A stretch of 64,000 nt of DNA from Bacteroidales bacterium MB20-C3-3 (GTDB taxonomy: Bacteria > Bacteroidota > Bacteroidia > Bacteroidales > UBA932). The notes under the pieces were generated by a model. It was given only the letters and a program-made list of their open reading frames with translations. It did not search any database and was not told the DNA's origin. The stretch spans positions 1,364,001 to 1,428,000 of the forward strand of contig CP141202.1 in the NCBI GenBank assembly GCA_035609245.1, in the 5' to 3' direction. The translations under genes and the position numbers were made by a program. Positions 33,872 through 43,534 of this stretch are shown here, piece by piece. The stretch's first letter is position 1. The number at the start of each line of letters is the position of its first letter.

Positions 33872-35659
33872 TTAATCTAGTTTGAGGACAGCCATAAAGG
33901 CGCTCTGAGGAACCTCTACATTGCCTACCTGGCGCATCCTCTTCTTTCCTTTCTTTTGCTTTTCAAGGAGTTTGCGCTTTCTGCTGATGTCTCCACCGTA
34001 ACATTTTGCGGTTACATCTTTACGGACAGCTTTCACAGTCTCCCTTGCAATGATTTTGGCCCCAATGGCGGCCTGGATAGCTATGTCAAACTGCTGGCGA
34101 GGTATTAGCTCTTTAAGTTTTTCACACATTCTGCGGCCAAAGTCGTAAGCGTGATCCCTGTGAATAAGACTGGACAGGGCATCAACCTGCTCGCCATTAA
34201 GAAGAATATCGAGTTTAACAAGATCTGCCTCTTTGTATCCAACAACATGGTAGTCAAACGAGGCGTATCCTCTGGAAACAGATTTCAGTTTGTCATAAAA
34301 ATCAAATACTATCTCAGCAAGTGGCATCTCAAAATTTAGTTCAACCCTCTCACTTGTGAGGAAGTGCTGGCTGAGAAGAACTCCTCTCTTATCCAGGCAG
34401 AGTTTCATTATAACCCCAAAATACTCTGACTTTGAGATTATCTGAGCCCTTATGTATGGCTCTTCAATATAATCTACCAATGTTACGGCAGGAAGTCCGG
34501 ATGGATTGTGAACATCCATCATCTCTCCCTGTGTTGTATAAACTTTATAAGAGACGTTTGGTACGGTTGTAATTACATCCATGTCAAACTCTCTGTAGAG
34601 ACGCTCCTGTACTATTTCAAGGTGGAGAAGGCCAAGGAATCCGCATCTGAAACCAAAACCAAGAGCAAGCGAAGATTCCGGTTCAAAAACAAGTGAAGCG
34701 TCATTTAACTGGAGCTTCTCAAGCGAAGCTCTCAAATCCTCATACTCATCGGCCTCAACAGGATATACACCGGCAAAAACCATCGGCTTTACCTCCTCAA
34801 ATCCTCCGATGGATGTGCTGCAGGGTTTTGCAATATGTGTAATGGTGTCACCCACTTTTACCTCGCTGGCTGCCTTGATTCCGGATATAATATAACCTAC
34901 ATCACCGGTCTGAACTTCGCCGGAAGGTGTCATTCTAAGCCTCAGGATACCAACTTCATCTGCCTCGTACTCCTTCCCTGTATTGAAGAACTTAACTTTA
35001 TCTCCTTTCTTTATTGATCCGTTAACAACTTTAAAGTATGCTATAATCCCCCTGAAGGAATTAAAAACCGAGTCAAATATAAGTGCCTGAAGGGGAGCAT
35101 CGGGATCTCCCTTGGGAGATGGAACTTTGTTAATAATCGCATTGAGTATCTCCTGCACCCCTGTTCCTGTTTTGCCGCTGGCAAGAATAATATCCTCATC
35201 ATCACAACCTAGCAGGTCAATAATCTGATCTTTAACAGAATCTATCATTGCTGCATCCATATCAATCTTGTTAAGAACAGGAATGATTTCCAGATCGTGA
35301 TTGAGGGCAAGATACAGATTGGATATAGTTTGTGCCTGAATTCCCTGAGTTGCATCAACAACCAGCAGTGCCCCTTCACAGGATGCAATTGCTCTTGACA
35401 CTTCGTATGAAAAATCAACGTGGCCGGGAGTATCAATCAGATTTAGAGTGTATTTCTCACCCTCGTGGATATAATCCATTTGAATTGCGTGGCTCTTAAT
35501 TGTGATCCCCTTCTCCTTCTCCAGGTCCATTGAGTCTAAAACCTGCGCCTCCATATCACGCCCTATGACAGTATTTGTAAACTCCAATAGCCTGTCTGCC
35601 AGCGTACTCTTCCCGTGGTCAATATGTGCGATTATACAAAAGTTCCTAATGTTCTTCAT
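33872..35659 (-). CDS. lepA: Elongation factor 4 (LepA)
   Basis: 595 residues from ATG 35657-35659 ([24 protein letters not shown]); a longer in-frame start adds 30 unrelated residues. Canonical translational GTPase: P-loop [10 protein letters not shown]2 [14 protein letters not shown] with the catalytic histidine, NKID, then the LepA-specific C-terminal domain ending [19 protein letters not shown]4 acts on ribosomes during elongation or initiation. It abuts repeat copy A on its 3' side. Confidence 0.97.
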   Translation of the reverse strand: MKNIRNFCIIAHIDHGKSTLADRLLEFTNTVIGRDMEAQVLDSMDLEKEKGITIKSHAIQMDYIHEGEKYTLNLIDTPGHVDFSYEVSRAIASCEGALLVVDATQGIQAQTISNLYLALNHDLEIIPVLNKIDMDAAMIDSVKDQIIDLLGCDDEDIILASGKTGTGVQEILNAIINKVPSPKGDPDAPLQALIFDSVFNSFRGIIAYFKVVNGSIKKGDKVKFFNTGKEYEADEVGILRLRMTPSGEVQTGDVGYIISGIKAASEVKVGDTITHIAKPCSTSIGGFEEVKPMVFAGVYPVEADEYEDLRASLEKLQLNDASLVFEPESSLALGFGFRCGFLGLLHLEIVQERLYREFDMDVITTVPNVSYKVYTTQGEMMDVHNPSGLPAVTLVDYIEEPYIRAQIISKSEYFGVIMKLCLDKRGVLLSQHFLTSERVELNFEMPLAEIVFDFYDKLKSVSRGYASFDYHVVGYKEADLVKLDILLNGEQVDALSSLIHRDHAYDFGRRMCEKLKELIPRQQFDIAIQAAIGAKIIARETVKAVRKDVTAKCYGGDISRKRKLLEKQKKGKKRMRQVGNVEVPQSAFMAVLKLD

Positions 35660-35703
35660 GGCTGCAAAGATAAAAATATTTAACAAATGCAAATTAATGG
35701 TAT

Positions 35704-35711
35704 TATCTTTG
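35704..35711 (+). promoter_or_regulatory. Bacteroidota -7 element (TATCTTTG) for the transketolase operon
   Basis: TATCTTTG lies 50 bases before the transketolase start at 35761, in the divergent gap with lepA. Confidence 0.45.
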
Positions 35712-35760
35712 TCAGCTAGCTCCTTAAAAAAAGAGTAAATCAGCAACAAAATATATTATA

Positions 35761-36606
35761 ATGACACAAAATTATCCATTGGGCGAAGTTGCCTCTCAGG
35801 TAAGGAGGGACATTGTGCGGATGGTAAATCTGGCAGCCTCGGGACACCCGGGCGGCTCGCTCAGCAGTACTGACATTTTAACGGCTCTCTTCTTCTCAGA
35901 GATGAATCACGATCCTGCAAACTGGAGAAGAGACGGAAAGGGAAGAGATATGTTCTTTCTCTCTGCAGGACACCTTTCACCGGTATTCTACAGCGTACTC
36001 GCCAGAAGCGGGTACTTTTCAGTTAGTGAACTGGCAACATTCAGAAAGATGGGGTCAAGACTTCAGGGACACCCATCAGTAGAGAGAGGTTTACCGGGGG
36101 TTCATGTTGCATCCGGCTCACTGGGACAGGGCCTTTCAGTGGCCTGCGGTGCAGCAATTGCAAAAAAACTTGAAGGAGAAAAGTGTGTTGTATTTGCACT
36201 TCTTGGTGACGGAGAACAGCAAGAGGGGCAAATCTGGGAGGCAGCAATGTTTGCATCTCACCAAAAACTCGGAAACCTGATAGCAATTACAGACTGGAAT
36301 GGTCAGCAGATTGACGGACCAAACGACAAGGTTATAAGCCTTGGCGATTTAAAAGCAAAATGGGACGCATTCGGATGGGATGTTGTTGTAGCAGACGGAC
36401 ACGATCTGGAAGCAATTAAGGCAGTTCTGAAGAGCGCCAGAGAGAGCGTCTCAGATGAGAGGCCAAAAATGCTCCTGATGAAGACCGATATGGGTAAAGG
36501 GGTAGATTTTATGCAAGGGACCCATCAGTGGCACGGAAAGGCACCAAATGCCGATCAGACAGAGAAAGCACTTTCACAACTTAAGGAGACTATAGGAGAT
36601 TTTTAA
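35761..36606 (+). CDS. Transketolase, N-terminal (thiamine-diphosphate) subunit
   Basis: 281 residues covering the thiamine diphosphate-binding half: ASGHPGGSLSSTD near residue 28, the active-site LSAGHLSPVFY, and GDGEQQEGQIWEAAMFA, followed by the metal-binding ITDWNGQQIDG. The pyrimidine-binding half is encoded by the next gene 2 bases downstream. Split transketolases are usual in many Bacteroidota, archaea and Firmicutes; the two chains make the active enzyme of the pentose phosphate pathway. Confidence 0.94.
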   Translation: MTQNYPLGEVASQVRRDIVRMVNLAASGHPGGSLSSTDILTALFFSEMNHDPANWRRDGKGRDMFFLSAGHLSPVFYSVLARSGYFSVSELATFRKMGSRLQGHPSVERGLPGVHVASGSLGQGLSVACGAAIAKKLEGEKCVVFALLGDGEQQEGQIWEAAMFASHQKLGNLIAITDWNGQQIDGPNDKVISLGDLKAKWDAFGWDVVVADGHDLEAIKAVLKSARESVSDERPKMLLMKTDMGKGVDFMQGTHQWHGKAPNADQTEKALSQLKETIGDF

Positions 36607-36608
36607 TA

Positions 36609-37565
36609 ATGAAGGAGAAATTTGAAAATACAGGGAACAAAGATACAAGATCAGGTTTTGGCGCCGGACTCCATCAAGTTGGAAAAACAAACAGAGATGT
36701 AGTTGCTCTTTGTGCAGACCTCACAGGATCTCTTAAAATGGATGCATTTGCAGCCGAATTCCCGGAGAGATTCATTCAGTGCGGAATTGCAGAAGCCAAT
36801 ATGATTGGAACAGCCGCAGGTCTTGCGGTATCCGGGAAAATCCCATTTGCAGGCTCTTTTGCCGAATTTGTTACCGGAAGGGTATACGATCAGGTGAGAC
36901 AAGTCGTTGCCTATTCAGACACAAATGTTAAAATTTGTGCATCTCACGCAGGAATCACCCTTGGGGAGGATGGAGCAACACATCAGACAATGGAGGATTT
37001 GGGGCTAATGAGGATGCTCCCCAATCTCACAGTTATAAATCCCTGTGATTATAACCAGACAAAAGCAGCAACCATAGCGATAGCAGACTACCATGGTCCT
37101 GTATATTTAAGATTTGGCAGACCATCTGTACCAAACTTCACCCCGGCTGACCAGAAGTTTGAAATTGGGAAGGCACTTCGTTTAACAGAGGGAGACGATG
37201 TTACAATTTTTGCAACAGGTCATCTTGTCTGGGAGGCTCTGGAGGCCGCCAAAAGACTTGAAGAGGATGGAATCTCTGCCGAGGTAGTAAATATTCATAC
37301 CATTAAACCTTTGGACAAAAAAGCAGTCATAGAATCAGCATCAAAGACAGGAGCAGTAGTAACTGCAGAGGAGCACCTGATTGCCGGAGGCCTGGGAGAA
37401 CTTATAGCCGGCCTACTGGCAACAGAAAAACCAACCCCGGTTGAATTTGTTGCTGTTGACGACCTCTTTGGGCAAAGCGGAGAGCCGTCTGAACTTATGA
37501 AAGAGTACAAACTGGATGCAGCAAGCATAGTAACAGCTGCAAAAAGAGCAATATCAAGAAAATAG
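36609..37565 (+). CDS. Transketolase, C-terminal subunit
   Basis: 318 residues covering the pyrimidine-binding and C-terminal domains. It contains FIQCGIAEANMIGTAAGLA (catalytic glutamate for thiamine activation), the KICASHAGITLGEDGATHQ segment, and the C-terminal VNIHTIKPLD. It starts 2 bases after the N-terminal subunit gene, so the subunits are made in step. Together they interconvert C5, C6, C4 and C3 sugar phosphates. Confidence 0.94.
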   Translation: MKEKFENTGNKDTRSGFGAGLHQVGKTNRDVVALCADLTGSLKMDAFAAEFPERFIQCGIAEANMIGTAAGLAVSGKIPFAGSFAEFVTGRVYDQVRQVVAYSDTNVKICASHAGITLGEDGATHQTMEDLGLMRMLPNLTVINPCDYNQTKAATIAIADYHGPVYLRFGRPSVPNFTPADQKFEIGKALRLTEGDDVTIFATGHLVWEALEAAKRLEEDGISAEVVNIHTIKPLDKKAVIESASKTGAVVTAEEHLIAGGLGELIAGLLATEKPTPVEFVAVDDLFGQSGEPSELMKEYKLDAASIVTAAKRAISRK

Positions 37566-37577
37566 AGTTTTAACTAA

Positions 37578-38120
37578 ATGACAGATAGGGAGCTTCTGGA
37601 GTTATACAGAGAGGAGGGCAAACAAAATTATGCCTTCAACCTTATTGTCAAAACATATAGTGAAAGACTTTACTGGCATGTTCGCAAAATGGTAGCTTCT
37701 CACGAAGATGCCAACGACATTATTCAGAATTCATTCATAAAGGCATGGGACGCCCTTCCGGATTTCCGGGAGGAGTCTCGTCTTTATACATGGTTGTACA
37801 GGATAGCGACCAATGAATCCCTAACTTTTCTGAAACGGAAAAAGACCCGGGCATTTTTATCACTTACTGATTACTCAAGGCAACTTGAGAATAAACTGGA
37901 GTCTGATCCATATTTTAACGGAGACAAGACACAACTTGTGCTTCACAAAGCCATTCTCAAATTACCGGATAAACAGAGAGCTGTTTTCAACATGAGATAT
38001 TTTGATGATATGAAATATGAAGAGATATCTGAAGTCACAGGCACATCTGTAGGGGCTTTGAAGGCATCTTACCATCATGCATTTCAAAAAATTCAACAGG
38101 CAATGGAAGAGCTCCTTTAA
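37578..38120 (+). CDS. ECF-type RNA polymerase sigma factor
   Basis: 180 residues. Region 2 reads HEDANDIIQNSFIKAWDALPDF then TWLYRIATNESLTFLKR; region 4 is LPDKQRAVFNMRYFDDMKYEEISEVTG followed by the recognition helix SVGALKASYHHAFQKI. It starts 12 bases after the transketolase stop, so read-through is possible. It heads a three-gene cassette with a membrane protein and a Spy-like protein. Confidence 0.93.
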   Translation: MTDRELLELYREEGKQNYAFNLIVKTYSERLYWHVRKMVASHEDANDIIQNSFIKAWDALPDFREESRLYTWLYRIATNESLTFLKRKKTRAFLSLTDYSRQLENKLESDPYFNGDKTQLVLHKAILKLPDKQRAVFNMRYFDDMKYEEISEVTGTSVGALKASYHHAFQKIQQAMEELL

Positions 38121-38150
38121 TCCTTTTTCATTTTAAGTAGTCAAAGAGAT

Positions 38151-38570
38151 ATGAAAGAAAAATTCAATATGGAAAATAAGCACCTTAGGGAAAATCCTTA
38201 CTCGGTTCCTGAGGGGTACTTCAATAACCTTCAGGATACAATCTCAGAAAGAGTTGCATCCGGAAAGAGAGGCTCTTCATTCTGGAGCGTTGCAAGGCCA
38301 CAGCTGGCTCTTGTAACATCATTTGCAATTATCTTTCTTATTGCCTACGCCACCATTAATATATTCAGTCCCGGGAAAGCAGATGAGACCTTAATCGTTA
38401 CAGAAACCGACCCTGTAGAGGGACTCTATATAAAGACCAGCTTTGTTGACTTTTACGATTCAACGGCTGATTCTCTCTACGCAGAAGAGGAGAAAGAGAT
38501 AGACCCCGAGGAGATCATGGACTATCTGAGCACTAATACAGGTTTAATATACTTAGCATCTATAGATTAA
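38151..38570 (+). CDS. Single-pass membrane protein, candidate anti-sigma factor
   Basis: 139 residues: about 50 cytoplasmic residues starting with ENPYSVPEGYFNNLQDTI, one transmembrane helix (about 62-82), and an acidic extracytoplasmic tail. The position right after an ECF sigma gene and the topology suggest an anti-sigma or sigma-linked regulator, although no classic zinc anti-sigma motif (HX3CX2C) is present. Confidence 0.7.
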   Translation: MKEKFNMENKHLRENPYSVPEGYFNNLQDTISERVASGKRGSSFWSVARPQLALVTSFAIIFLIAYATINIFSPGKADETLIVTETDPVEGLYIKTSFVDFYDSTADSLYAEEEKEIDPEEIMDYLSTNTGLIYLASID

Positions 38571-38576
38571 ATAAAA

Positions 38577-39086
38577 ATGAAAAAAATTGCTTTAGCAGTA
38601 CTGTTTTCTGCATTATATGTTCTTTCACTTGCTCAGCCTCAGCCGCTGCTGTCGCCATGGTCTGCCGGTGAAGATCAGCAAAACAGATACGAACAGATTC
38701 AGAGTGCGAAAATTGCCTTCTTCACAACAGAGTTAGAGCTCTCCCCAAAAGAGGCAGAGGAGTTTTGGCCCATCTACAATAATTTCTGGAAAGAGAGAGA
38801 AAAGTCTTACAGACGAATTCAGGGTAATCTGAAAAATATTGACAAAGCTCTCAGCGGAGAGAGTAAAATTTCAGAAACTGAACTTAAAACTCTTATGGAC
38901 AAGTATGTCTCAGAATTTTCCTCTGAGGGTGATATTTTTAAAAATTTCCACTCCCAGTTTATGAGGATTCTTCCTGCAGAAAAGGTAGCAAAAATTTATG
39001 TAACAGAAGAGAAGTTTCGTATTAAAATGATTCATCAGCTCAGAAGAGGACAGGGCGGGCCCGGAGCTACTCAGAACTTGAGATAG
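38577..39086 (+). CDS. Exported Spy/CpxP-like helical protein
   Basis: 169 residues with a signal peptide (cleaved near SLAQ, residue 20). The rest is helical and charged, with IAFFTTELELSPKEAEEFWPIYN, reminiscent of the LTxxQ segment of Spy/CpxP periplasmic chaperones. It lies 6 bases after the membrane protein gene. A sigma - membrane regulator - Spy-like set suggests an envelope-stress cassette. Its 3' end overlaps convergent trmN6 by 16 bases. Confidence 0.75.
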   Translation: MKKIALAVLFSALYVLSLAQPQPLLSPWSAGEDQQNRYEQIQSAKIAFFTTELELSPKEAEEFWPIYNNFWKEREKSYRRIQGNLKNIDKALSGESKISETELKTLMDKYVSEFSSEGDIFKNFHSQFMRILPAEKVAKIYVTEEKFRIKMIHQLRRGQGGPGATQNLR

Positions 39087-39814
39087 AAATCAGCTGTTAA
39101 TCTTCTGTAGTCATCAGAAAATGCTCCACCGGGGCTCTCTTGAACAGAGAGTCCCGATTTTTTTAATCCCAAATCCCTCGTTTTAGAAAACTCCATTAAC
39201 ACCCTCTTCTCAGGCTCTCCTGATAATGTGCTTACTTTGCATATATGACAAAGATAGAGCCCGTGTAAAGCAGCAGCAGAGACAAAAAATTCACCCGCCT
39301 CTGCCGGCAGAATGACCGAGAGAGTTCCGCAGGGAGTAAGCAGATTTGCAGAACAATCTGCCAGTTCATAAAAGGGGAGGCTCTCCGAATGCCTTGCATT
39401 ACTCCGTCTTTTAGCGGGTGCCTTTAGAGAGTTTATAAAATAGGGCGGATTGGAGACAATCAAATCAAAACAGCCACTGCCGGTGTTTGCAAATTCCTTT
39501 AAAGAGAGAGGTAATGACGAGAGAGAATTGCTCCACTTTGAAGCTTTAAAATTATACTCTGCCTCCTCTGACGATGGAGCATCCGGATCAATTCCTACAA
39601 TGTTGAAATTGTTAAACTGAGATGATAGCCGCTGAGCAACCATCAGGGCAATTACCCCGGTACCTGTTCCTACATCCAGAACCCTTACAGGCCTCTCAAG
39701 AGGCACCGATTGGGGAAGAGAGCACCAGGCACCAAGCAGAACACCATCTGTGTTTACCTTCATCGCGCTAATCTCCTGCCTTACAGAAAACTGCTTAAAC
39801 AAGAAACTCCCCAT
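39071..39814 (-). CDS. trmN6: tRNA1(Val) (adenine37-N6)-methyltransferase
   Basis: 247 residues. SAM-binding [19 protein letters not shown] (about 44-62) and the N6-adenine motif NPPYF (about 123-127, in [14 protein letters not shown]). The N-terminus [20 protein letters not shown] is diagnostic for the TrmN6/YfiC family. It starts inside the end of the ABC gene (20-base overlap). Its own 3' coding end carries the plus-strand terminator of the sigma cassette. Confidence 0.9.
   Translation of the reverse strand: MGSFLFKQFSVRQEISAMKVNTDGVLLGAWCSLPQSVPLERPVRVLDVGTGTGVIALMVAQRLSSQFNNFNIVGIDPDAPSSEEAEYNFKASKWSNSLSSLPLSLKEFANTGSGCFDLIVSNPPYFINSLKAPAKRRSNARHSESLPFYELADCSANLLTPCGTLSVILPAEAGEFFVSAAALHGLYLCHICKVSTLSGEPEKRVLMEFSKTRDLGLKKSGLSVQESPGGAFSDDYRRLTADFYLKF
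39130..39164 (+). terminator. Intrinsic terminator of the sigma cassette, inside trmN6 coding
   Basis: Stem CGGGGCTCTCT/AGAGAGTCCCG (11 bp, one G-T wobble) with a 5-base loop, then A and seven T on the plus strand, 44 bases past the stop of the Spy-like gene. Lies about 60 bases inside trmN6. Confidence 0.85.
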
Positions 39815-40448
39815 CTTTCATTTCAAGAATTCTGTCACTCATTGAGGCTAGATCTCTGTCGTGAGTAACAATTATTATTGTCTGCCCGAATTTATCTCTA
39901 AGATCAAAGAAGAGTTTATGAATCTCTTTTTTTGTTACTGTATCAAGATTGCCTGATGGCTCATCAGCAAGGATTACAGAGGGATTATTCATAAGAGCTC
40001 TCGCTATGGCAACCCTCTGTTGCTCTCCGCCGCTAAGTTCTGATGGTTTATGATTAAGCCTCTCTCCCAAACCAAGAGAGGTTAGCATCTCAGCTGCTCT
40101 AGTACGAGCTTTTGACGCACTCTCCTTTGCAATCATTGCCGGTATAATTACATTCTCAACAGCAGAAAACTCAGGTAGAAGGTGATGAAACTGAAAAACA
40201 AAACCTATTTTTCTGTTTCTGAAATCAGCCAAAGCATTTGTTCCCAGAGAGAACAAATCTGTCCCGTCAATCATAACCCTCCCGCTATCTGGCTTTGAGA
40301 GGGTACCAAGAATTTGGAGCAAGCTGGACTTTCCAGCCCCGCTTGCTCCAACAATACTTACCACCTCCGCCTCCTTTGCCTCGAAATCAATTCCCTTGAG
40401 GACAAGAAGGCTTCCGTATGATTTTTTAATATCGGTTGCCTTAATCAT
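39795..40448 (-). CDS. ABC transporter ATP-binding protein (LolD/MacB family)
   Basis: 217 residues. Walker [10 protein letters not shown], signature [15 protein letters not shown], Walker [13 protein letters not shown], and the H-loop VTHDRDLA. The size and the SGNLDT segment match the LolD/MacB/FtsE type. No permease gene is next to it: neighbours are EF-G2 (6 bases upstream) and trmN6 (overlapping). A role in lipoprotein release is possible, as Bacteroidota LolD genes are often away from lolC/E, but not provable here. Confidence 0.9.
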   Translation of the reverse strand: MIKATDIKKSYGSLLVLKGIDFEAKEAEVVSIVGASGAGKSSLLQILGTLSKPDSGRVMIDGTDLFSLGTNALADFRNRKIGFVFQFHHLLPEFSAVENVIIPAMIAKESASKARTRAAEMLTSLGLGERLNHKPSELSGGEQQRVAIARALMNNPSVILADEPSGNLDTVTKKEIHKLFFDLRDKFGQTIIIVTHDRDLASMSDRILEMKDGEFLV

Positions 40449-40454
40449 CCAGTA

Positions 40455-42608
40455 TTATTCGTCCTTGTCGTTTGCTTCGTACTCTTTAAGCAACTTATCC
40501 TGAACCTCGGCAGGAACCTGCTGATACTCTGCAAAAGTCATAGTAAATGTAGCTCTTCCGGATGTAAGTGAACTCAGAGTAGTAGAGTACTTATTCAACT
40601 CTGCAAGAGGAACTCTTGCCTTAAGAATTTCAAAGCCTTTATCACTGCTCATACCCTCAATCATGGCCCTGCGATTCTGAAGGTCACTCATTACATCACC
40701 CATATAGTCACTTGGAACAAGAACCTCTACATTATAAACAGGCTCCATAATCTTTGGACCAGCCTTTTTAAAAGCCTCTTTAAAGGCGTTTCTACCGGCA
40801 AGTTTGAATGAAATCTCATTTGAGTCAACTGGGTGCATCTTGCCATCGTAAACAAATACCCTGATATCACGAGCATAAGAACCTGTAAGAGGTCCCTCCT
40901 CCATCTTTTCAAGAATACCTTTGAGGATAGCAGGCATGAACCTCGCATCAATTGAGCCACCTACAATACAGTTGAAGTACTCTAGTTTTCCACCCCAATC
41001 CATTTTGTACTCCTCTTTGCCCTTGATATTCAGGACAAGCTCCTTGCCCTCAATTTTGAACTTATTATTAGGAGCAACTCCCTCAACAACAGGCTCTATA
41101 AGGAGGTGAACCTCACCAAATTGTCCCGCTCCGCCTGATTGCTTTCTGTGTCTGTAATCAGCGATGGCAACCTTGGTAATGGTCTCTCTGTAAGGAATCT
41201 TTGGAGGGAATAGATCTATCTCAAGTTTATGAGTATTGGTAAGGTGCCACTTAAGGATGTTAATATGGTGCTCTCCCTGCCCGCTGAGGATAGTCTGCTT
41301 AAGCTCTTTTGAATACTCAATCTTAATAGTAGGGTCCTCTGCGTTTGCACGGTTGAGTATCTCTCCAAGTTTCTCCTCATCCTTCTCTGCCTTAGCCTTA
41401 ATAGCTGTACGGAATTTTGAAGGAGGGAATACTATAGACTCAAATGCCCACTCCTTATTTCCACCGTTCAAAGTCTGATTAGTCTTAACAGACTTAAGTT
41501 TTACGGTACAACCAATATCACCGGCTACCATCTCGGTAACTTTCTCTTTTTTCTTTCCGGCAACGGCATAGATAACTGAAAGACGCTCTTTAGATCCGTT
41601 TTCCGGATTCACAAGGTCCATACCCTCAGTGATTTTACCGGACATTACCCTGAAGAAAGAGACATCCCCCAAATGCTGCTCAACCGAAGTCTTGTAAATA
41701 AATACAGATGGCTGGCCCGCTGAATCACAAGGGACAGTTGTACCATCTTTTAACATCTGGACCATTTTGTCAGGTGAAGGTGCTGCATTAATTACAAACT
41801 CCATAAGCCTCTTTACGCCAATATCCTTTCTGCCTGAAAGGCAGAAGAGAGGCATAATCTCAGCCTTTGCAATTCCAATTCTGAGACCCGCTCTTATCTC
41901 CTCCTCTGTAAGCTGTCCTTTGTCAAAAAAGAGCTCCATCAGAGCCTCATCATTCTCAGCAGCCATCTCAGCAACAACCTGATGCAGCTCAGCAGCCTGA
42001 TCTGCCTGGTCAGCAGGGATTTCCAGCTCTTCACGGGTTCCGTTTTCATCTTTGAAGCGATACATCTTCATCTTAAGAACATCAATAAAGCTGTTGAATC
42101 CAACTCCTGTCTCTATTGGATATTGAATAACCAGTACCTTTTTGCCAAAAGTCTGTTTGACAGACTCCAGAGCCATCTCCCAGTTTGCTTTTTCGTGGTC
42201 CAGCTGATTTATAGCTAAAATCAGAGGCTTTTTGCACTTCTCGGCCTGTCTGGCGAATATCTCAGTACCCACCTCTACACCCTGCTGGGCATTAACCACC
42301 ATAACACCTGCGTCTGCAACCTTAAATGCAGAGATGACTCCTCCAATAAAGTCGTCAGAGCCGGGTGTGTCAATAATATTGAGTTTATGATCCATAAACT
42401 CTGTATACAATAGAGTGGGATAGATTGAACGCTGGTAGATTTGCTCAATTTCCGTATTGTCACTCACAGTGGTTTTAGCTTCAACTGATCCTCTGCGGTC
42501 AATAACTTTGCCTTCAAACATCATTGTCTCTGCCAGGGTTGTCTTCCCTGATTTCGTGCCTCCAAGCAGGACGATGTTGCGAATGTTCTGAGTAGGGTAA
42601 ACTTTCAT
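40455..42608 (-). CDS. fusA2: Elongation factor G paralogue (EF-G2 type), likely GTPase-defective
   Basis: 717 residues with the full EF-G domain order. The P-loop is GGTKSGKTT (16-24) instead of AHIDAGKTT. The G3 motif is DTPGSDDF (80-87), so the catalytic histidine of DTPGHVDF is serine (Ser84). The G2 region lacks RGITI, and G4 is NQLD instead of NKxD. These match the Bacteroides EF-G2 paralogue reported to support translation without GTP hydrolysis and to matter in gut colonisation. First gene of EF-G2 - ABC - trmN6. Confidence 0.92.
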   Translation of the reverse strand: MKVYPTQNIRNIVLLGGTKSGKTTLAETMMFEGKVIDRRGSVEAKTTVSDNTEIEQIYQRSIYPTLLYTEFMDHKLNIIDTPGSDDFIGGVISAFKVADAGVMVVNAQQGVEVGTEIFARQAEKCKKPLILAINQLDHEKANWEMALESVKQTFGKKVLVIQYPIETGVGFNSFIDVLKMKMYRFKDENGTREELEIPADQADQAAELHQVVAEMAAENDEALMELFFDKGQLTEEEIRAGLRIGIAKAEIMPLFCLSGRKDIGVKRLMEFVINAAPSPDKMVQMLKDGTTVPCDSAGQPSVFIYKTSVEQHLGDVSFFRVMSGKITEGMDLVNPENGSKERLSVIYAVAGKKKEKVTEMVAGDIGCTVKLKSVKTNQTLNGGNKEWAFESIVFPPSKFRTAIKAKAEKDEEKLGEILNRANAEDPTIKIEYSKELKQTILSGQGEHHINILKWHLTNTHKLEIDLFPPKIPYRETITKVAIADYRHRKQSGGAGQFGEVHLLIEPVVEGVAPNNKFKIEGKELVLNIKGKEEYKMDWGGKLEYFNCIVGGSIDARFMPAILKGILEKMEEGPLTGSYARDIRVFVYDGKMHPVDSNEISFKLAGRNAFKEAFKKAGPKIMEPVYNVEVLVPSDYMGDVMSDLQNRRAMIEGMSSDKGFEILKARVPLAELNKYSTTLSSLTSGRATFTMTFAEYQQVPAEVQDKLLKEYEANDKDE

Positions 42609-42676
42609 AGTAATTACTTGGTTATATGTTGTTTATAATTTTTTAATGTGCAAAGACTCAAATTTAACTATTTTTT

Positions 42677-42919
42677 TTAAGATAGAGGCCCCTTCCTGTA
42701 AAGAATTAACAACTCATCCAGGCCAATACCTGTCACTTTTTTGCTAATCCTCTCAATACTCCTTGCCGGTAAACACACTCCACCCCTGCGGAATAGTTTT
42801 ACTACATCAAAAGATGTAAGAGAGGGGTCAAGAAATATTTTTTTCTCTTCAAACAGGTCAATAAAAACCTCAGAAAATAAATCTCCTTTCATAAGAAGGA
42901 GCTTACATAATTTTTTCAT
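42677..42919 (-). CDS. Small protein of unknown function (uncertain)
   Basis: 80 residues from ATG 42917-42919 (a longer start at 42976 is possible). It reads as a compact helical protein with SFDVVKLFRRGGVCLP and KVTGIGLDELL. No signal peptide or membrane segment. I do not recognise it. The composition is like that of real genes and nothing overlaps it, but support is limited. It lies upstream of EF-G2 on the same strand with a 68-base gap. Confidence 0.5.
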   Translation of the reverse strand: MKKLCKLLLMKGDLFSEVFIDLFEEKKIFLDPSLTSFDVVKLFRRGGVCLPARSIERISKKVTGIGLDELLILYRKGPLS

Positions 42920-43116
42920 ACATTCTATGTTTTGATTACACACCAAAAGTATTTTTAATAAACGCTCATACAACACCTATTGTGTGTTTTTTTCCAAATC
43001 CATCAGATATGTTTTCAATTCTAGATTTTATCCTTCAGATAATTGCACTTTTAATACTGTTTACACACACTATCCGTGCGTATTGTTCTCCTGCAACAAA
43101 ATTTATATTTGTTTCT

Positions 43117-43533
43117 ATGAATATCGAAAACATTAAGCAGGCTATTGGAAAACGAAGACGAGAGCTAGGCTTGTCGCAGGAGTTTATGGCAGAAAAGCTT
43201 AAAATGTCACTTAATGGATATCGCAAAATTGAGGTGGGTACAACCTCAATTATTCATCCACAACTTTCAGAGATATGTTCACTTTTAAAGATCGCTCCTG
43301 AAGAGCTGATCTATCCGGAATCCGGATGGAACAACAAGGAGCAGATATCCGGTCTTGAGGCAGAACTTGTGCAATGCCGTTCATTAATTGAGGAGCTGGA
43401 GTCAAATTTCAATCTTATGAGGGGAGAATATGAAACTCTGCTGGATCAAAACAGAGCAGCACTTGAGAGTCAGAAAAAATTGATAGGAATGCTCAATGAA
43501 TCCCTTGCCCGATACAGGAAAGATTCTAAATAG
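43117..43533 (+). CDS. XRE-family HTH protein with coiled-coil tail
   Basis: 138 residues from ATG 43117: IGKRRRELGLSQEFMAEKLKMSLNGYRKIE is a standard XRE/Cro HTH (about 8-40), followed by ISGLEAELVQCRSLIEELESNFNLM, a heptad-like coiled coil (about 72-130) that probably dimerises it. The longer frame from 42982 begins with a hydrophobic stretch that fits non-coding DNA. Likely a transcription regulator; target unknown. rnhB follows closely. Confidence 0.85.
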   Translation: MNIENIKQAIGKRRRELGLSQEFMAEKLKMSLNGYRKIEVGTTSIIHPQLSEICSLLKIAPEELIYPESGWNNKEQISGLEAELVQCRSLIEELESNFNLMRGEYETLLDQNRAALESQKKLIGMLNESLARYRKDSK

Positions 43534-43534
43534 C

